Part shown: positions 44,201-45,861 of the stretch, in pieces | Layout: the number at the start of each line of letters is the position of its first letter | Position numbering within the stretch: the first letter of the stretch is position 1 | Assembly (NCBI GenBank): GCA_027575765.1 | Contig: JANBPT010000306.1 | Coordinates: 1 to 45,861, forward strand | From: Tieghemiomyces parasiticus | Lineage: Eukaryota > Kickxellomycota > Dimargaritomycetes > Dimargaritales > Dimargaritaceae | Length of the DNA: 45,861 nt | Reading direction: 5' to 3' | Notes under the pieces: model-generated | What the model was told of the DNA's origin: nothing | Databases searched by the model: none | What the model saw: only the letters and a program-made list of their open reading frames with translations | Position numbers and translations under genes: made by a program

Positions 44201-44585
44201 AGAAGCTCGGGGTGGTGCCGATCGCAGTAGATCAAGACCTCGGAGAGCTGTCGGATCTTTTCGATAACAACGTGGGTATCGCTGTGCGGCGTGAATGAGG
44301 CCAACCGACGGTCGAGGGCTCTGGGTGCAGGGGGTGTAGCCAGGTAGTGCGGTCGAATTGGGTAAGAGGGTTGCTGGTGAGGAAACCTGGGGCCTAGGTC
44401 TAGACCCAGACTCGCTACGAAACTCACTGAGTCCACATGAGCTCCACAATGCATATCTGTATCATTTTTTGTCATAGAGTGGACACTCTTCTCTGGTTAT
44501 AGACTTACTCAATCTTATGCATGTACCGCTGCTCCGGGCTCTGCTCCGCTTCCGAGCCTAGATTGATTAGCCACCGGGGCAGCAT
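41249..44585 (-). CDS. CLEC16A/Ema/GOP-1-like FPL-domain protein
   Basis: Animal CLEC16A and its relatives act in endosome maturation, autophagy and mitophagy. Three exons, 44585-44509, 44320-44198 and 44030-41249, join with matching phases (2 and 2; introns 188 and 167 nt; GTAAGT donors) and give about 993 residues. The FPL domain fills the N-terminus: EKIRQLSEVLIYCD, then FLEKQMHLRFFGLLD, LQTLSIIIDSIKTENFMYYL, LLSNNYINRIL, VLAYYVSFLKTLSLKL, TVHFFCNAKTRDFPLYT and MVRIAVKSITLNVYR, all at positions expected for CLEC16A. The middle is helical. The C-terminal third is Ser/Pro/Gly-rich with a polyglycine run and a region (LPLAKHPHIPVVVHARRSIQ) that may be a folded beta domain. The N-terminal assignment is firm; the function in fungi is inferred. 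It may be linked to autophagy like ATG7 in this window, though they are 14 kb apart. Confidence 0.92.
41808..41835. repeat. CCA/CCG trinucleotide repeat inside the CLEC16A-like gene
   Basis: Tandem CCA then CCG units on the plus strand encode a polyglycine run on the minus strand, in the low-complexity C-terminal region of the protein. Confidence 0.85.
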
Positions 44586-45861
44586 GAGGGATGGCTTAGA
44601 GGGAGGTTGGACGAGAGAGGGGGGGCAGGCTGCTACCCTCTGTGCACGTGAATAATGCGAGGCTTCGGATTTCCCTCGGGCCTTGGGAGATGGTAGACCC
44701 TGTGACCCCTCGTAATGTGCACGGCAGAGGGACCAAGGAGACCCAATGGGACGACGGCCGCCTCGAGGAAAGGGAATGCTTCGGGATGAGGGTGAGGGCT
44801 ACGAGCCGGTAGGGGGAGGGTCTATCCGGTCAGTAGTGGCAAACAGTGGGAATGAAGATATAGAGGCCACGGTCCGACTAAGTCGCTTTACTGGCAAAGG
44901 TGACGACGGTGAGAGGTTTGGTATGGATGTCTAGAGAGAGATGTGGGTGGACAAAACCCAGTAAGTAATAGTACCGAGGAATGGGCCGGAGAGGTCGGCT
45001 CGAAGCAATAGATAAAGAGCGGAGAAGAAGGACGGATGCATAAAAATGGCACGGTAAGTACGGGTTGAGGAGATTCACATGTGAGAAGCCCGGTGGGCTG
45101 GGGAAAGATAATATATAAGGTTGTGTTTCGTTGCGGGGAATGGAGGAGACGACCGCTGGGAGTTGTTTGGACGAGAAGAGACGAGACAGGGGTGGGCTAG
45201 CCACCAGTACAGACGAACAAACAATGTCAATTAAAAGTCCGCTGTAGTATTCGAGGGACGACGGCTACCTTTGGTCAAACAACCCCCGGGCACCGTCCGC
45301 GGGTTGACAGTCCAATCATGGTGGTGGGCCCCTTTATTAAGGCCTGAGACTTCTGGAAAGCGGCGAAAAGATTTGTTTCCAACCCAGAGCATGATTACAG
45401 CCCACAGATATCGGCCCTACACAACCCGAAGCTCGCCTGACACATTCACTACGTATGGAGAACGGGGGGAGGAACCCACACGTCTCCTTCCGTGCCACCT
45501 GGCCTCCAGCACCTGACCTTGCCGAGCGTCTCCCAGTGGTCCACATTATAGCGACAATTTGTCTCTTCATCTTCTTAAATGGGTTACCAATTCCAGCTTC
45601 CCCCACCTCCACCAGGCCTGGGTACCTTACCTTGTCCTCCTATAGGAGAACTAGGTTGACCCGCTCATCTTATACACTCCACCCCACGCTTGGCATTGAG
45701 AGGCTAAATTTACTTATTGGCGTAGTTTCACAGGCAAGGTAGGTGAGAAAAAGAAGGATAAAACCGGGGTAGCCGAAAAAACGACTGCTCAGAACCGTAG
45801 CGGGATAAATACAGGGCCCGCAGGCTCCCTCTGTTCCAGGGCCAACGGCGGTCAACATTCG
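44586..45861. other. right-end region, no recognised gene
   Basis: Upstream of the CLEC16A-like start to the window edge. Frames are short and of no known family. TATATAAGG lies near 45111-45119 (plus). From about 45736 a plus frame rich in Lys (GEKKKDKTGVAEKTT) stays open to the edge. It has no ATG in view and might be part of an exon of a gene beyond the window, but this is weak. Confidence 0.4.

Overview
The window is nuclear DNA from a fungus, most likely an early-diverging, GC-rich and intron-bearing lineage. The fungal signs are a Rua1-type regulator, Nrd1/Mrn1- and Jsn1/Puf2-type RNA-binding proteins, Atg7, Hrd1, a cell-wall GH16 enzyme and a short Ost2. Introns are mostly 60-370 nt, with GTAAGT/GTAGGT donors and TAG/CAG acceptors. 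One gene ends in a TCP10_C domain, the hallmark of the centriolar protein SAS-4/CPAP, which would fit a lineage that keeps a centriole or a relic of one. The species cannot be named from this sequence alone.

Layout, left to right: a Rua1_C transcription regulator (minus, six exons, running off the left edge, 1-2413); a TCP10_C/CPAP-like coiled-coil protein (minus, 3130-5318); glutathione reductase (plus, 7011-8563) facing a DsbA/FrnE-like thioredoxin-fold protein (minus, 9000-10237); two weak small minus-strand gene candidates (10481-11241); a four-RRM Mrn1/Nrd1 protein (plus, 12578-14260); RNase P subunit Rpr2/Rpp21 (plus, 14714-15343); about 5 kb of pyrimidine-rich leader or intergenic DNA; a RRM-RRM-PUF protein (plus, 20337-23813); an unidentified protein (minus, 24566-25234); Atg7 (plus, three exons, 27009-29889); Hrd1 (minus, 30498-32525); a secreted GH16 glycosidase/transglycosidase (plus, 35387-36616); Ost2/DAD1 (plus, 37197-37556); two orphan coding-like fragments (38102-38480); a six-exon WD40 protein (plus, 39008-40913); a CLEC16A-like FPL-domain protein (minus, three exons, 41249-44585); and 1.3 kb with no recognised gene.

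The genes are separate transcription units. Loose themes recur: thiol redox (glutathione reductase, FrnE-like), RNA control (Mrn1, Rpr2, PUF), ER glycosylation and quality control (Ost2, Hrd1), and autophagy/endosome function (Atg7, CLEC16A-like). I see no sign that they form one pathway cluster. I found no rRNA, convincing tRNA, transposon or CRISPR array, and nothing that reads as a new multigene system. The best leads are the TCP10_C protein, the orphan fragments near 38.1-38.5 kb, the small candidates near 10.5-11.2 kb, and the very long pyrimidine-rich leaders.
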